64,000 nucleotides of DNA, taken from positions 1-64,000 of the forward strand of contig CAUYUJ010019275.1 in assembly GCA_963575745.1 (NCBI GenBank), read 5' to 3'. Below, in pieces: positions 41,645 to 56,090 of the stretch. This stretch comes from Prorocentrum cordatum. Taxonomy: Eukaryota; Sar; Dinophyceae; Prorocentrales; Prorocentraceae. A program made the translations under genes and the position numbers. The notes under the pieces were generated by a model. The model saw nothing but the letters and a program-made list of their open reading frames with translations, had not been told where the DNA came from and searched no databases. Position 1 is the stretch's first letter; every line of letters begins with the position of its first letter.

Positions 41645-42528
41645 ATGCACTGCTGACGGTCCGCGCGGGGCGCGAAAGGTTTGTGATTGTGTCGGCTGTC
41701 TCTTCTTCGAACTCCTACGTCCAGTGGAGATGGAGGGTCGATGAGTCCCCCCCCCCCTGAGCCTACCCCCTCCCCTAAGGGTAGGTCGTGCCTGTCCTCC
41801 GCCGGGCGGATTCTAGAAAGGGAAAAAGAGAGAACGGTCAAACCATATCCAAACACAGTCAAGACCAGTCGGAACATCGTCCCGAGAGTATTCTCTACTA
41901 CTCTTGATTACCGGCCTGGAACAGATCCCTATCCCTACGCTGGGCATCGCCTCACCACGATGCCGCTCATAGGGCTTCCCTCGGTTTCCTGAGGGCGCAT
42001 CCCCAAGATTGTCATCGCCTCTTGGCACGTCAATCTTAGGGACAGGGATACGTTCGAGGCTGGTGACTTGAATCCTTTCCGCTGCCCTTGAAGCTTCTCG
42101 GGGATGGACAGACCCCCCTTTAGTAAAACCTGGTCTAGAGAAAACGACCTGAGGCCCAAACCTGACGGGCGCAAGCCTGGAAAATAACGGCCACGGCGCC
42201 CTCTCGAGAACCGAAACGGACAACTCACTGATCGACGTGTCACTGTTGGGGGTTCCGTCCACCCCCCGGACCTCCCGCGCCAGCTGCTCGGCGCAGGCCT
42301 CGGCCCGCTCGGCGCGCTCGCCCGCGGCCCCCTCCAGGCTGGTGCCTCGAATCCTCTCCGCGGTTCTCTTGAGGCTTCCCCCTGCAGAGGGCCGTGCCCG
42401 ACTTCCGAGCCTGCCCCCCCCCCCCCCGAACGCTGCCCCCGAGCCGGGCCCTCGCCGGCGGGGCGCGCCTCCTCTTCCAGCGCGCCCCTTTGAGGCGCCG
42501 GTCCGCGGGGCGCCCCCACGGGGGTGGA

Positions 42529-42688
42529 GTCGGGCCTGTCCCCCCCATACAGGGGGATTGTCGACGAAACATACTCCAGAAATGATATGGGGACTATTTT
42601 TGTAGCATTTTCTTGACCTTTTGGGGATATTTTGTAGGGCATGTGTTATTTCTCGTCGAAAATGACCCTGTAGGGGGACGCGCCCGAC
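42529..42688. mobile_element. MITE-like element, GGTCGGGC family, ~45-bp arms
   Basis: Left GTCGGGCCTGTCCCCCCCAT; right arm reversed GTCGGGCGCGTCCCCCTACA; both continue into GACGAAA/GACGAGAAA. 160 bp. Confidence 0.8.
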
Positions 42689-42742
42689 ATGACACTGGGG
42701 GACCCTCGGGCGCCTCGGCCTGGCTCGGGCCCGCCAGCCCCA

Positions 42743-43256
42743 GGTCGGCGCGTGTCCTCCTACAGGGTGGTGTTGGACGAGGAAGAAGGTATAGTCCAGA
42801 AACATGTTCAAAAGCTGCCGAAACATCGTCAACTATGTTACAGTCGGGTGCTTGACCTAAGGAACCCAAAATAAGGAACGAGGCCCCTTTTTCCATAAGT
42901 TGAACATCGATTTCGTATCGAAAACCTAAGGAAAACCTAAGGCAAGCTGCGAAACAATTAAGGAACAAAATCGGACGCGAAGATCGGGACAAAATCGGAT
43001 CGGGAGAACTCGAAATCTCTGAGAATCGGCGGGTTTGGAGGATGTGTTGGGCGCCGCGGCCGCTCCAGAGCGTTCCGGAACGCTCTGAGAGCGCTCCGGA
43101 ACGCTCTGGAGCGATTCATCCCGATCCTAGCCTTGTGTTAGAGGAAGAAGGCACAGTCCAGAAACGGGTTCAAACGCTGCAGAACAATCGCCCTCATGCT
43201 AGGTTTTGACTGCCTTGGAATCTTCCTCCTCCTGCAGAGGGACACGCCCGACTTAG
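42743..43256. mobile_element. Degraded GGTCGGGC-family copies with internal repeats
   Basis: A left end at 42743 (GGTCGGCGCGTGTCCTCCTA) and a right end at about 43232-43250 (GAGGGACACGCCCGAC). The internal word GAGGAAGAAGG…CAGTCCAGAAAC occurs twice (42779, 43141), so this is two overlapping partial copies or one copy with an insertion of the dispersed repeat at 43026-43115. Confidence 0.55.
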
Positions 43257-43467
43257 TGAAGGGCAACGATAGGGGGGGATAGGCATAGGGGGGGATGCAT
43301 CGACCTGGAATCAGCGATACATCGTCGATAGATCGGCAATAGGACCCCGATAGTGAATCCGCACCTTCCTGGGCGGAGTGGGGCTATCGGGCCCCTATCG
43401 GCGATCAATGTGCGATTGGGAGTCGATGCATCCCCCCCTGTGCGCATCCCCCCCTATCGTTGCCCCT
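43257..43467. mobile_element. MITE-like element, GGGCAACGATAGGGG arms, GACTTAG flanks
   Basis: Near-perfect ~43-bp inverted arms, each with two tandem AGGGGGGGAT-like motifs and ATGCATCGA. The 7-bp GACTTAG lies on both sides (43250-43256 and 43468-43474). The interior resembles 32598-32690, next to the LINE-B insertion. 211 bp, non-coding. Confidence 0.8.
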
Positions 43468-43652
43468 GACTTAGACGCCGGCCCCCAAAGGAGGCCGGCT
43501 GCCGAGCAGACGGGGGGGCCCTCTCCGAGCGGAGCTCCACATACGCGCGCCCGGCCCTCACCGATGCGCGCGCCCGGGCTACGCCGCGCCGCCGTGCTCC
43601 TGGATGAGGAGGTCCGCGGCCTGGGGCTGCCGATGGAGGCCTCTTTGACGAG

Positions 43653-43858
43653 TCAGGGGGGCGTAAGACCCGGGTACAGGAGACTCGGAAATCCCCGACG
43701 AGGTCGTCAGAAAAATGACGAGGCCGAGCCTGCATTTTGACGAGGCCTCCCGCTGCAGACATCCCACGAAACTCCTACTCGTCAAAATCCGAGTCGCGGT
43801 CGTCAAAAAACGATGGCGAACCCGAGTCCTGGCAAACCCGGGTCTTACGCTCCCCTGA
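43653..43858. mobile_element. Foldback element, TCAGGGG..GCGTAAGACCCGGGT arms
   Basis: Left arm at 43653-43677 and its reverse complement at 43836-43858, with TGACGAGG words in the loop. About 205 bp. Confidence 0.65.
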
Positions 43859-43869
43859 ACGAGGTCCGA

Positions 43870-43971
43870 GCAGATGGGGTCGGAGGATCGCGCCGGCGAT
43901 GCATCGACGATGCAGCGGCGACGTCGCCAGTGCATCGGCGATGCGGCGCGATGCTCCGAGCCCATCCGCTC
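43870..43971. repeat. ~100-bp near-palindrome
   Basis: GATGGGGTCGGAG, GATCGCGCCG and CATCGACGATGCA are mirrored as reverse complements around about 43920. It could form a cruciform or hairpin. Confidence 0.65.
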
Positions 43972-44470
43972 CGACCCCATGTGGGAGACCCAGAGCCGAG
44001 CAGATGCGATTCGCCAAGCGAGGCAAAACTTCCCCTCAGATCCGGTCGCTGAACTCTTTCACAGCGGACGACTTTGCGGGGCCACGGGGCCCTCCCGGAT
44101 AGGTATGGCTTGAAAAACGCCTCAGGGAGATGAACTCCAGGGCAACAGCCCAACTTTTGCTACGACGTCACAACTTTTCCGCAACGTCGGATCTCATGGC
44201 CGGGCGCCCCGAGCGACAAACAAAGAGAACGACGGCCCGGGCCTCCAGAAGGCCCGCGTCGCGACCCAAGCCCACAACAAAGACGCCGCGGGCACAGGAC
44301 CGGCGCCCGGGAGGGGGTCGCGAGTGCCATGCTGGGGCCCACGCATGCTGTGGCAGAGGATGCCTGGTGGCGTGTGCGGGGGAGGTGGCTCCTACACCTC
44401 GGCGAGGTCCGCATGGTGCGACGGTGTCGAGCGTCCCGGGGTCCTGCCCCCTATGAGCCCTGCCCAAACT

Positions 44471-44636
44471 TCGAGCAGGGGATCGACTGCAGAATAGACT
44501 TAACCCAGAACTGATTTCTTCATCGCATCCACGAAAAATGCGCAGTACGTTCGTAGATCTACGAACATTCTACGTATGACCCGACGAACAAATCAATTGT
44601 GGGGTAAATCGATTCTGTAGTCGATCCCCTACTCGA
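44471..44636. mobile_element. MITE-like element, TCGAGCAGGGGATCGAC arms
   Basis: 36-bp inverted arms (right arm reversed TCGAGTAGGGGATCGACTAC) with an inner palindrome CGTTCGTAGATCTACGAACA. 166 bp, non-coding. Confidence 0.8.
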
Positions 44637-46989
44637 CAACTGGCCGAAAGCTCGGCGAGCTCCTCCCGGAACGCTGGCTCCGGCATCGCCCAGGTGCAGG
44701 CGGCGGCAGGGGGTATGGCTGGGCTGCGCGCCCGCTTCGACGCAGGGACGAGCGCGGGGGCTGCGATCGCTACTGCGCGGCGCGGCGCTGCGCTAGCAGC
44801 AGTGCGTCGCTCAACGGACAGGGCGCCGCCAACTGCGTCTGAACTGGACTCGCGTGTGCCCTCCTCACACCGTGTGTCGCTGGGAATAGCCGTGATGGTT
44901 GCCCGAATAGCCACCTGGCAACACCGTTCTATTATTATGGCTTGTGCGCTCTCGCACTGCTACCTGAGATTCGCCCGCCTGGGGACCCTGCGGGGACAGG
45001 AAACGCGTCCCAACAACCCTTCCGACATATCACCTGGCTGGCGTGAAAACTTTCTGAGGCCATCCATGAATTGGCCAACCAGAGTTGCAACACACAGTTA
45101 AAAAAACGGTGGATTCGTCTTCCCTCCCGTCGGCTTCGGCAAGTTCGTGTCGTGACGACCATGGCGTCGGGATCGGACACCACGTGGATCGTTCAACCTT
45201 TTACGATCGGCGGATTTTCCATCGGCGGATCGTTCCATACTGGCCGATTCTGGGCCACAGGCGGCGTTCAACCTCGAAAGCCCACGCTGGGGACGCTGCC
45301 GCGTCGACACGACAAGAACCTACGGAACTCAACAAGGAAGCGCATTCGCATTACGGTGGCGAGGAGCTCAAGGGACGAGGGTTCAGATCTCCTGAGGACG
45401 TTTGCTGACCGCCTCTTCTCCTCGATGCGTGCCCCGATGGAGAAGGAGGCCCCTTCGCACCCGCTCCGCATCCCTCCCCCGTCCGCTGCCTCAACACGCG
45501 GTCGGGCTGTCTCCTGACCTCCAAGGTTCGGCTACACGCAGGAGCGACCCGGGGACCCTGGGTCAGAGCGACCTTTGGTGCGCGGCTTCTTTCGGGGGCC
45601 GCGGGGGGGCCACACCCGAGCGCGCAAGACGCTGGTATCGCATCGCGTTCGGCGATCGGGGGACCCCATCGGGCCTCGCACCAAACGTCACCCTGCCGAA
45701 GGGCCACTCCCACGTGCAGTCTACAAGTGCAGGGAAGGAGGAGGATGAGCGGCAGCAGGAGGACCCATGCGACTCATGTGTCACCTCCGCCCGGGTACTG
45801 CATCACCGCCACGTGTTGACACGGACCGCTCTCCAGACCTGGAGCTGTTGCAACATGCGAAAACGAATACGCGCGGCGCTGAGGAGAGAGCCACATTTCG
45901 AACACGTTGCAGAAGTCAAGCTTCAGGACCACACCTGGAACAACAACGCCTCGGGCGAAACGCCCGGCTCGCCCGGACGGCACGTCCAGGGGTGCGACAG
46001 GGAGGCATCATGCATAAGGGAAATGGACGACTGAGGCAGCGGGGGGGAGAGGAAGAACGATCCACACACGGCGAATTCAAACTTCAGGATCATGAATGGT
46101 AAACACTTCTCATCCCACTTGTCCGGCTTGCCCTACCGACACGTCCGGTGGTGCGACAGGGAGAAGTCATGTATAAGAGAAATGGACAATTGAGACAGAG
46201 GCGAGGGCGAGGAGGAGCGATCCCCAAACGCCCCCCTGCGACTGCACTGGAGGTGACTTCGTGCCGCTGCCATGCCAGACTCTCACCGGGCACTCCCCAA
46301 GCATGCGACGACATGACCTGTTCAATCGCAGCTCCCTGGAAGTTCCGGCCCTCTTCCGTGGGCTGCTTTTTCATTCCAAGTCGTTTCTTGATGGTCCTGA
46401 GGCCTGGCGAAGGCTGCCATTCAAAAACCTCCCGTCGCGTTTTCTTCACCACGCGAGCATGTTTGGCTCCTCACTCCTATGGCTCTGCGGTGCTCCTGAC
46501 CCTATATCTGCACTGGAGATGACTTCATGCCGCTGTAATGCGATACTCTCATTGTGCACACTCCTCGAGTAACAACAAGAAGATAAACATAAACTATCGG
46601 AACTCAGTGTGGGTGCCCAAGACCCCCCCCCAAGCGCGGCGCGCACCAGGCGCGGCGCGCCCGCGAGGATCTATGAAAGTGCTTGTTCATGTCCCTCGAA
46701 CTTATCACCTCTGTAAATATGCGGTGCTCCTGCCCCTATTCGTGGCATGTGCCTCCCTGAAAGAAGCTCACGGCGGGGCCTTCTCGCCGAGCGCAGTACA
46801 CGTGGCCTGGGTGTTGCACCCCACGTGCGCGGGCATTGCCTCGCGGCCGCTGTTTTGATGAGCTCGTCTTTGCCCCTACCAGGGACCGGTGCGTCATGCA
46901 AGGAACATATGTGTTAGAAGAAGGATTAGCTCGACGTGACCCCGATTTGGGGAAGGCTTCACGAGTAAGAAACGAAGCAGGGGAGGTAT
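44637..46989. other. Intergenic with a 161-bp tandem duplication, no gene supported
   Basis: About 45919-46080 is repeated with divergence at 46081-46240 (CTTCAGGA…GTGCGACAGGGAG…AAATGGACRA). A second pair, TGACTTCRTGCCGCTG, lies at 46254 and 46521. Plus-strand frames of 120-210 codons here have no domains. Confidence 0.5.
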
Positions 46990-47610
46990 TGATTTGCACG
47001 GAATTGCTCCGCTTGACATTGCGTTGCGTTGCGTGGCGTTGCTTGGCATTGCTTGGCATTGGCTTGCACGGCGCTACATTGCTTCGCATTGCATTGCATT
47101 GTTATGTCTTGCATTCCTGTGCTTGGCCTTGCGCTGCTTGGCATTGCTCGACGTTGCATGGCACTGCTTGGCGTTACTTGGCATTGATTGGAATTGCCTC
47201 GGATTGACTGGCATTGAATGGCATCGGTTGGCATGGATTGGATGTTCTTCGCATTGCTTGACATTGAACGGCATAGGTTTGGACGGATTGATCGGCACTG
47301 CCTGGCGTTGTATTGTTTGACAGGCCTTGGCGTTGCTTGGCATTGCTTTGCAATTGCTTGGCATGCTTGGTATTGATTTGCATTGCGTTGCATTGCGTGG
47401 TGTTGATATGCATAGCGTTGCGTCTGTTTTCTTGGCATTGCTTGGCATTGAATGGCATTGCCTTTCAATTGCGTGTCATTGTTTGGCATTGCGCGGCATA
47501 CGCTGGCATGTATTATACTGGCATTCCTTAACGATTCATTGTTTGGCATTGGTTTAAATTGCCTGGCCATGTGTTGCATTGCTTGGCGTTGCTAGGCATT
47601 GCTGCGCATG
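46990..47610. repeat. Degenerate TTGCTTGGCA satellite
   Basis: About 60 copies of 10-bp words (TTGCTTGGCA, TTGCATTGCA, TTGATTGGCA). Open on both strands in several frames, giving Ala/Leu/Cys- or Asn/Gln/Met-rich spurious peptides. Confidence 0.9.
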
Positions 47611-49763
<2,153 letters not shown>

Positions 49764-49839
49764 ACACCAGCATTACTCACAACTGCATATGGTTGGGTCC
49801 TTCGCCAAGCTAATGCAATTTTTCGGCCTTCGCAGCGCG

Positions 49840-52800
49840 GAAGCTCTTCCAAGATGCCTCCAAGACCGCCCTAAGCCGGCCCCAGAGGCTCCCAAGAAAC
49901 CCCCAACACGGCGCAAGAGGCGCCCAAAACTACGCAAAAGGGCTCCAAGACGGCCCCAAGAGGGCCCCGAAAGGGGGACCACGAAACGAACATGCCAGCC
50001 GTCCGCCCCTAGAGGCTCCCAGGAGGCCACAAGAGGCTCCAAAAAGGCGCCCAGACGCCCCCAAAGGCTCCCAAGAGGCCCCAGGAGGCCCCCCAGAGGC
50101 CTCCAAGAGGCCCCAAGGGGCCCCAAGAGGCCCCCAACAGGCTTCCCAAAAGACCCTAAGCACAAAGAGCGAAACATATATTTTCAGCAGGTTCGCCTTT
50201 TGACACCAGGAGGGCTCCAAGACGGCAAAACGACCACCAGGAGAGCTCCTAGACGGACAAAGAAACTCCCAGCCAGCTGGACGGAGAACCGGAACGGACA
50301 CTTCGAACCTTCGACTCCAAGACGCCCCCAACGTGCCCCAGGGACCCCCAAAAAACTCCCCAACAATAGCAAAAGGGTCGGCGGTGTGGCGCAAGCCTAA
50401 AGAACCCACGTCCGGATTGCAGCGACTTTCAGCTCTCAGAGGACCATAAAATGCGCGGGAGCCCTGCCAAATCCGCCGCTCTTTTAAGAGCGCCAGGCTA
50501 TAACATTTCTGGAACGCCACCAACATCGCCCAAAGTAGCCATGAAAGGCCGATAACCTCAACCTGCCCGGAGGCAGGTCGGGCAGCGGAGCGGAAACCCT
50601 AATGCAACGTATCCAATGCATCCACTGATTGCATAATTGCTACATATCGTATTGTGTTACATTATTATGTATCCCCCTTCGCCCCCCCCGAAGCCACCCC
50701 ACATCCACCGACCCAGGGGTGGCGGACCTCTGCTGGACACATAATTATGTGTAAAAAAACATCGAAAATCAATGAGTTGGGCCTCCTGGGCCTCTGTCTC
50801 AGAGGCCGTGACGACGGCTCAAGATGGCCTCAGTACAAGCCAAGACAGCCCAAAGACGGCGCAACATGGCCCCAAGAAGACGCAAGAAGCGCTCAAGACG
50901 GCCCAAGACGGCCTCAATAGGACCCCCAAGAGCGCCCCCGGAGGCCAAAACCATCGATATGCCATAGGGGTTTTGAAGGGATTTAACGATCTCGCCTTTT
51001 TCGCCTCTCAGAAACCCATGACGGCCCAAGCAGCCTCCGAAATGCCCCCAAGACGGCCTAAGAAGCCTTCAAAAGGCCTCCACGACGGCCCAAGCGGCCC
51101 CTCGGACGGCCCAACTAAACTGGACCCCAATAAAGCCCCAAAACGGCCGCGAGGGACCCAGGACGGCCTCCGAATGGGCCACACGCCACAAAAACGCGCC
51201 AAGACGGCCCAAGACGCCCCCAAGAGGCCCCAGGAAGCCCCACCCAAGACACCTCCAAGAGGCCACAAATAAGCTCCCAAGAGGCCGCGCAACAACTGGA
51301 CTGTACGTGGTCTGGACGTGCACCCCCGCGAAGCGAGAGGAATCCACGTCCGGACTGCAGCGACTTTCAGCTCTCAGAGGACCATGAGGGCCCAAGCAGC
51401 CTCCAGGAAGACTCCAAGACGGCCAAAGAGGCGCCCAACAGGGACCCGAGACGGCCAAAAGAAGCCCCCAAGATGGTCCAAGGGGCCCCCGACGCGGCCC
51501 AAGAGAACTCCAAGAGAGCCCTCAGGCGGCCGCGAGAGGCCTCCAAGATGGCCTCCAAAGGGGCCAGACGGCGCAAGAGCGCCCCAAGCCGGCGCAAGAC
51601 GTCAACAAGCAGCCCCAAGAGGCCCAAAAGCGGCTCCAATGACGCTCCAAGAAGCCCCCACGAGGCTTTCAAGAGGCTCCCAATAGCCCCCCATAAGGCC
51701 GCCCAGAAGCCCTGGGGATTGCAGGACGGAGCGGCACGCACGCGCGGCAGCCGAGCAGGTCACGCCAACCAACGCCCACACTTCCACATTGGAGCACTTC
51801 CCCACAGCGGCGATTACCAGTCTGGATCGGCTGCGCGGCGCAAAATCTGTCCGCCAGCATCCGTGGCAGAGAAAGTCTGCTTTGTCACGCTGGGAGCTGT
51901 GCGCCGCTTCTCGCATAAACACTGCCGAGCATCGGGTGCTTTTGAAACCCCAGCACAGAGGCCCATGACGGCCCAAGCAGCTTCCAAAATGGCTCCCAGA
52001 CGGCCCCAGAAGCACTCAAAAGGCCTCCATGACGGCCCAAGCGGGCCCTAATACGGCGCAACTCAAGAGGACCACAAGACAGCCCCAAAACGGCCGCGAG
52101 AGGCCACCAGACCGGCCTCCGAATGGGCCAAGCGCCGCAAGAGCGCCCCAAGACGGCCCAAGACGCCCCCAAGAGGCCCCAAAGAAGCCCAGTGCAGAAG
52201 AGGACCCAAGAAGCCCCCAAGACACCTCCGAGAGGCCAGAAAGAAGCTCCCAAGAGGCCTCGCAACGACTGGACTGTACGTGGTCTGGACGTGCACCCCG
52301 CGAAACGAGAGGAATCCACGTCCGGACTGCAGCGAAGCGTCTCGGCAGTCCGACAGGACGGGTGTGTGACGCCAGGGCCCGGCCACGATACGTAGAGGAA
52401 GGACACTTGCAAAACATTGCATCCTTATACGTTGCAAAGCAACCGCCCTTAATCCCCCCCCCAGGCCGCCGCCGGGGTGCAGACCCATTTCCACGTCTAA
52501 TGCAAAAACTGTCCAAAACCTGAACGAAATTTATGATTTCGGCACCTTGGGCCTCCTGAGGGGCCAAGGCGGTCTCAAGACGGCTCAAGATGCTCTCAAC
52601 ACGGCTCAAGACGGCTCCAAGACGGCCCAAGATGGCCTCCGGAGGGCCTTAGAAGCCCCCATGATGGCCCAAGGGGGCTCCAAAAGGACGCTCAACAGCG
52701 CCTCCGGAGGCCAAACATATTGATTGTTGAATTGATTTTCGTTGATTGTTCGCGCTTGCGCCTTTTTCACTCTCGGGGAGCCATGGCGGCCCAAACTGCT

Positions 52801-53245
52801 TCCAAGGTGGCCCCAAAACGGCCCACGACACTCCCAAGAGGGCCTCTATACGGCCCGCGCCGGCCCCAAGATTGCCGCAAAAGGCCCCCAAGACGGCCCC
52901 AAAGGCCCCCCGAGAGCCCCCCAAGACGGCCTCCGCAGAGGCCAGACGGCGCAACAGCGCCCCGAGATAGCCCAAAAGGCGCTCAAGAAGCCCCAATAGG
53001 CCCCAAAGAAGGCCCAAAGAGGGCCTCAGAGGCGCCCAAGACGGCCCCAGTAGGCCCGACAAAGACTTTACTGCGCGTGCTCTGGCCGCGGAGCAGAACG
53101 ACCCCGAGAGACCTCCACGGCGGGGCTCCAAGAAGCCCCCACCCAAGACACCTCCAAGAGGCCACAAAGAAGCTCCCAAGAGGCCCCGCAACGACTGGAC
53201 TGTACGTGGTACGGACGTGCACCCCGCGAAGCGAGAGGAATCTGA
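49840..53245. repeat. Degenerate CAAGAGGCCCC / CAAGACGGCCC repeats with higher-order units
   Basis: Word-type repeats with a longer unit recurring at about 51014-51370, 51963-52340 and 52780-53245. Each ends in ACTGGACTGTACGTGGT, GGACGTGCACCCC, GCGAGAGGAATC, and (in two) CACGTCCGGACTGCAGCG. A partial copy is at 50405-50450. No gene supported; frames up to 220 codons are products of the repeat. Confidence 0.8.
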
Positions 53246-53508
53246 GGAAACATCATGGCCCCCGCCATGGTACCCCCCCCCCAAGTCATCACCCCCCTCT
53301 TCGCCGCCCCCGGCAGTGGACATCGTGGCGGTCCCTTCTCGATCGTGCTGGAGACCGTGGAGCTCAACTCTGACGCGGAAGGCCCCAGGATAGTGAACGA
53401 CTCCGCCGGGGAGCCACCGTGTCTGACGCGGCAGTCAAGATCAGGACGGCTCCTTCCTTTTCATCACGGGGCCCTCGTCCGAGGCTCAGAGCGCCTGCAA
53501 TGGTTGCA
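53246..53508. other. Dispersed-repeat fragment
   Basis: 53250-53310 shares GGCCCCCGCCATGGT and the following C-rich tract with 27446-27490. No gene. Confidence 0.55.
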
Positions 53509-53631
53509 GCAGGAGGGGGAGGAGGAGGAGGAGGAGGAACAGGAGGGGGAGCGGGAGGAGGAGGAGGAGGAGGATGAGGAGGAGGAACAGGACGAGAAGG
53601 AAGAGGAGGAGGAGGAGGAGGAGGAGGAGAA

Positions 53632-53662
<31 letters not shown>

Positions 53663-53735
53663 GGAGGAGGAGGAGGAGGAGGTGGAGGAGGAGGAGGGGA
53701 GGAGGAGGAGGAGAGAGGAGGAGGGGCCGCTGCCA
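53509..53735. repeat. (GGA)n microsatellite
   Basis: About 220 bp of GGA/GAA units. Confidence 0.95.
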
Positions 53736-53849
53736 TCTCAAAGCGGGGCTGCCGCTGGGCTCTTCCTTGAGCTGCATGGCCCCTCATTGTCGCGTTCCTT
53801 GGAAGATGGGGTCAATTTTTCTCTTGAGTCTTTTCCTCGGTGGGCGAGG

Positions 53850-53990
53850 TTTCTCCTCCTCCTCCTCCTCCTCTTCCTCCCCCTCCTCCCGCTCCCCCTC
53901 CTCCTCCTCCCTCCTCCTCCTCCTCCCTCCCTCTCCCTCCCTCCCTCCCTCCCTCCCTCCCTCCTCCTCCTCCTCCCCCTCCTCCCGCGC
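53850..53990. repeat. (TCC)n and (CTCC)n array, inverted relative to the upstream (GGA)n
   Basis: TCC units with a CTCC-tetranucleotide core (about 53925-53961). Together with 53509-53735 it forms a large potential inverted repeat. Confidence 0.95.
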
Positions 53991-54556
53991 CTGCGTTGCG
54001 GGGCCATGGGGCGCCCTTTCTTCCAAGGGTCCGCTTCGCGCGGCGAGCGAGACTGCTGGCAAGCAAACATGAAGAGGCGCCTTGGGCCGGGAGGGTGTAT
54101 TGTAAACTCGTGGATATGTCTTCGACTTGCTTGGGTCCTCCCTCTCCCCTTCGTCCTCCTCCTCGCCCTCTTGCGCCCTTTGCGCTGCCGGGGCATTGGT
54201 CTCCTCCAGCAGTAAAGAGACCTGAAGTACCCGACTTTGGAGATGGGGCCTCCGCATCAAAATCAAGCACACACGTAGCAGCAAGCCCACAAAGCACAGT
54301 GGGCACTCAGACACACGTGTAGAAAAAGGAGCCGTGAAGAAACACGCAAGGGCACTTAGATGCAGTGTAAGCTGCCCTCATCCCCGACTTTCTCCGCCTA
54401 ACCCCCCCCTCCGGGGATACGCATACCGCTACTCCACGGACTTCTCCCAGGGTGCGCTTTGACCAGAATTTCAAGGCGACTCCAGCTAGGGCGACGGGAG
54501 CCGCCCAAGAGGCCGAAAAATTGGAAAACAAGGGAAAGGTAGCGGTATCGGCTTCT
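53991..54556. other. Spacer between TCC arrays, nothing recognised
   Basis: No credible frame. Includes pyrimidine-rich words near 54136-54180. Confidence 0.45.
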
Positions 54557-55022
54557 CCTCCTCCTCCTCCTCCTCCTCCTCCTCCTCCTCCTCCTCTTCC
54601 TCCTCCTCCTCCTCCTCCTCCTCCTCCTCCTACCTCTCCTCCTCTTAGGCAAGACGCTGATCGCATCGCAGGCCCGAGAAGTCAGGCGGCGCTCGCAAAG
54701 CAGGCGCCGCAAGACGGTCGCCTGCTGCGTCGCCCCAGGGCGTGCAACCCGGCTGCAAGAGGAGCTCGGAGCCCAAGAGACAGACGCCCTCCCACCAACC
54801 CAGTCCCCTGCCCACTGCCCCCAAAATCCACTGTCCCATCCTCCTCCTCCTCCTCCTCCTCCTCCTCCTCCTCCAGTCATTCTCCTCCTTCCTCCTCCTC
54901 CTCCTCCTCCTCCTCCTCCTCCTCTTGCTCCTCCTATTCACTATTCCACTATTCCTCATTCTCTTCCTGCTGCTCCTCCTCCTCCTCCTCCTCCTCCTCC
55001 TCCTCCTCCTCCTCCTCCTCTT
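54557..55022. repeat. Two (TCC)n arrays (54557-54645; 54838-55022)
   Basis: Near-perfect TCC units separated by about 190 bp of unique sequence. The second array is interrupted by an AT-rich ACTATTCCACTATTCC island. Confidence 0.95.
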
Positions 55023-55463
55023 GCAGGCGTCGACATCAGCGCCGGAGGGCCGCTCGCCGAGGCGTCCGCGACGCGGAGCCCCGCGACGCCCCGCACGCGC
55101 ATCGACGCGTCCAGCACCGCCAGCGGGTCGCCCGCGGGCCCGGCCCTGCAAGCCGCCGCCGCCACCACCGCTCGCCGTCGAGCCGCGGGTGACACGAGCA
55201 GGAAAAGACCAGCCTCGAACTTTGTCCTATCCCTGAGGTAGGCGGGCAAAGAGCGAGGACAATCCTGGGGATGTGCCCTCGGGCACTGAATGAATCCTTG
55301 GGATCGGTATCGAGGCAAGGTGGTGCCAAACCTAGGGATAGGGATATGTGTCAAACTGGTAAGTCGCGCCGCGGAAGGAACGAGCAGAAATAGTCAGCAG
55401 TGAATCGGAAAATCGGATCGAATCGGAATGAAAGACAAATCGGGCCGCATCGCCGATGCCGCG

Positions 55464-55465
<2 letters not shown>

Positions 55466-55531
<66 letters not shown>
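55466..55531. repeat. (GAC)22 trinucleotide array
   Basis: Perfect ACG/GAC units, followed at 55660-55765 by degenerate TCGATCTCGATCC words. Confidence 0.96.
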
Positions 55532-55532
<1 letters not shown>

Positions 55533-56090
55533 TGGCACGGAGTCGGAATCGAATTGGATTGGTCGCGCCAGGGTGCAGAGCAGCGCCATGCCATCGTATC
55601 GGGGTGCACCAGATCGACGGAAAAAAAACACAATCGGATCGGGCCGTCTGGCATCGATCTCGATCCAGATCGAGCTCGATCTCGATCCGAGCCGATCGGT
55701 CCGGATCGATCTCGATCTCGATTGTAAACCAAAATCAAAATCGATCTCGATCCAGATCGATCGGGTCGTGTAATGGATCCTGAAAGGCCCCAGGAGGAGG
55801 CCCTTATCACCGACGATGTCAGAGCGGGGGGGGCCGAACGGTCTTGCACCACCCCTGGGCGCGTGGGTGACACGGGATTCCGCGGCTCGGATTCTGCGTG
55901 TCTGTTGTCTGTTGTTCTTGAGGTCGAATTCCCAAATAATGATTGTTGCTGCCCCCCGGGATCGCACCCTGCTTCTTACTACAAGGCGACAATCTGGCGC
56001 GTCAGGCTGGGCCCCTGGCCCCCAAAACTACAACAGCAACGGCTCCTGCCCGATACAGTCCATCCGTACAAGAAAAACGCACGATAATTA

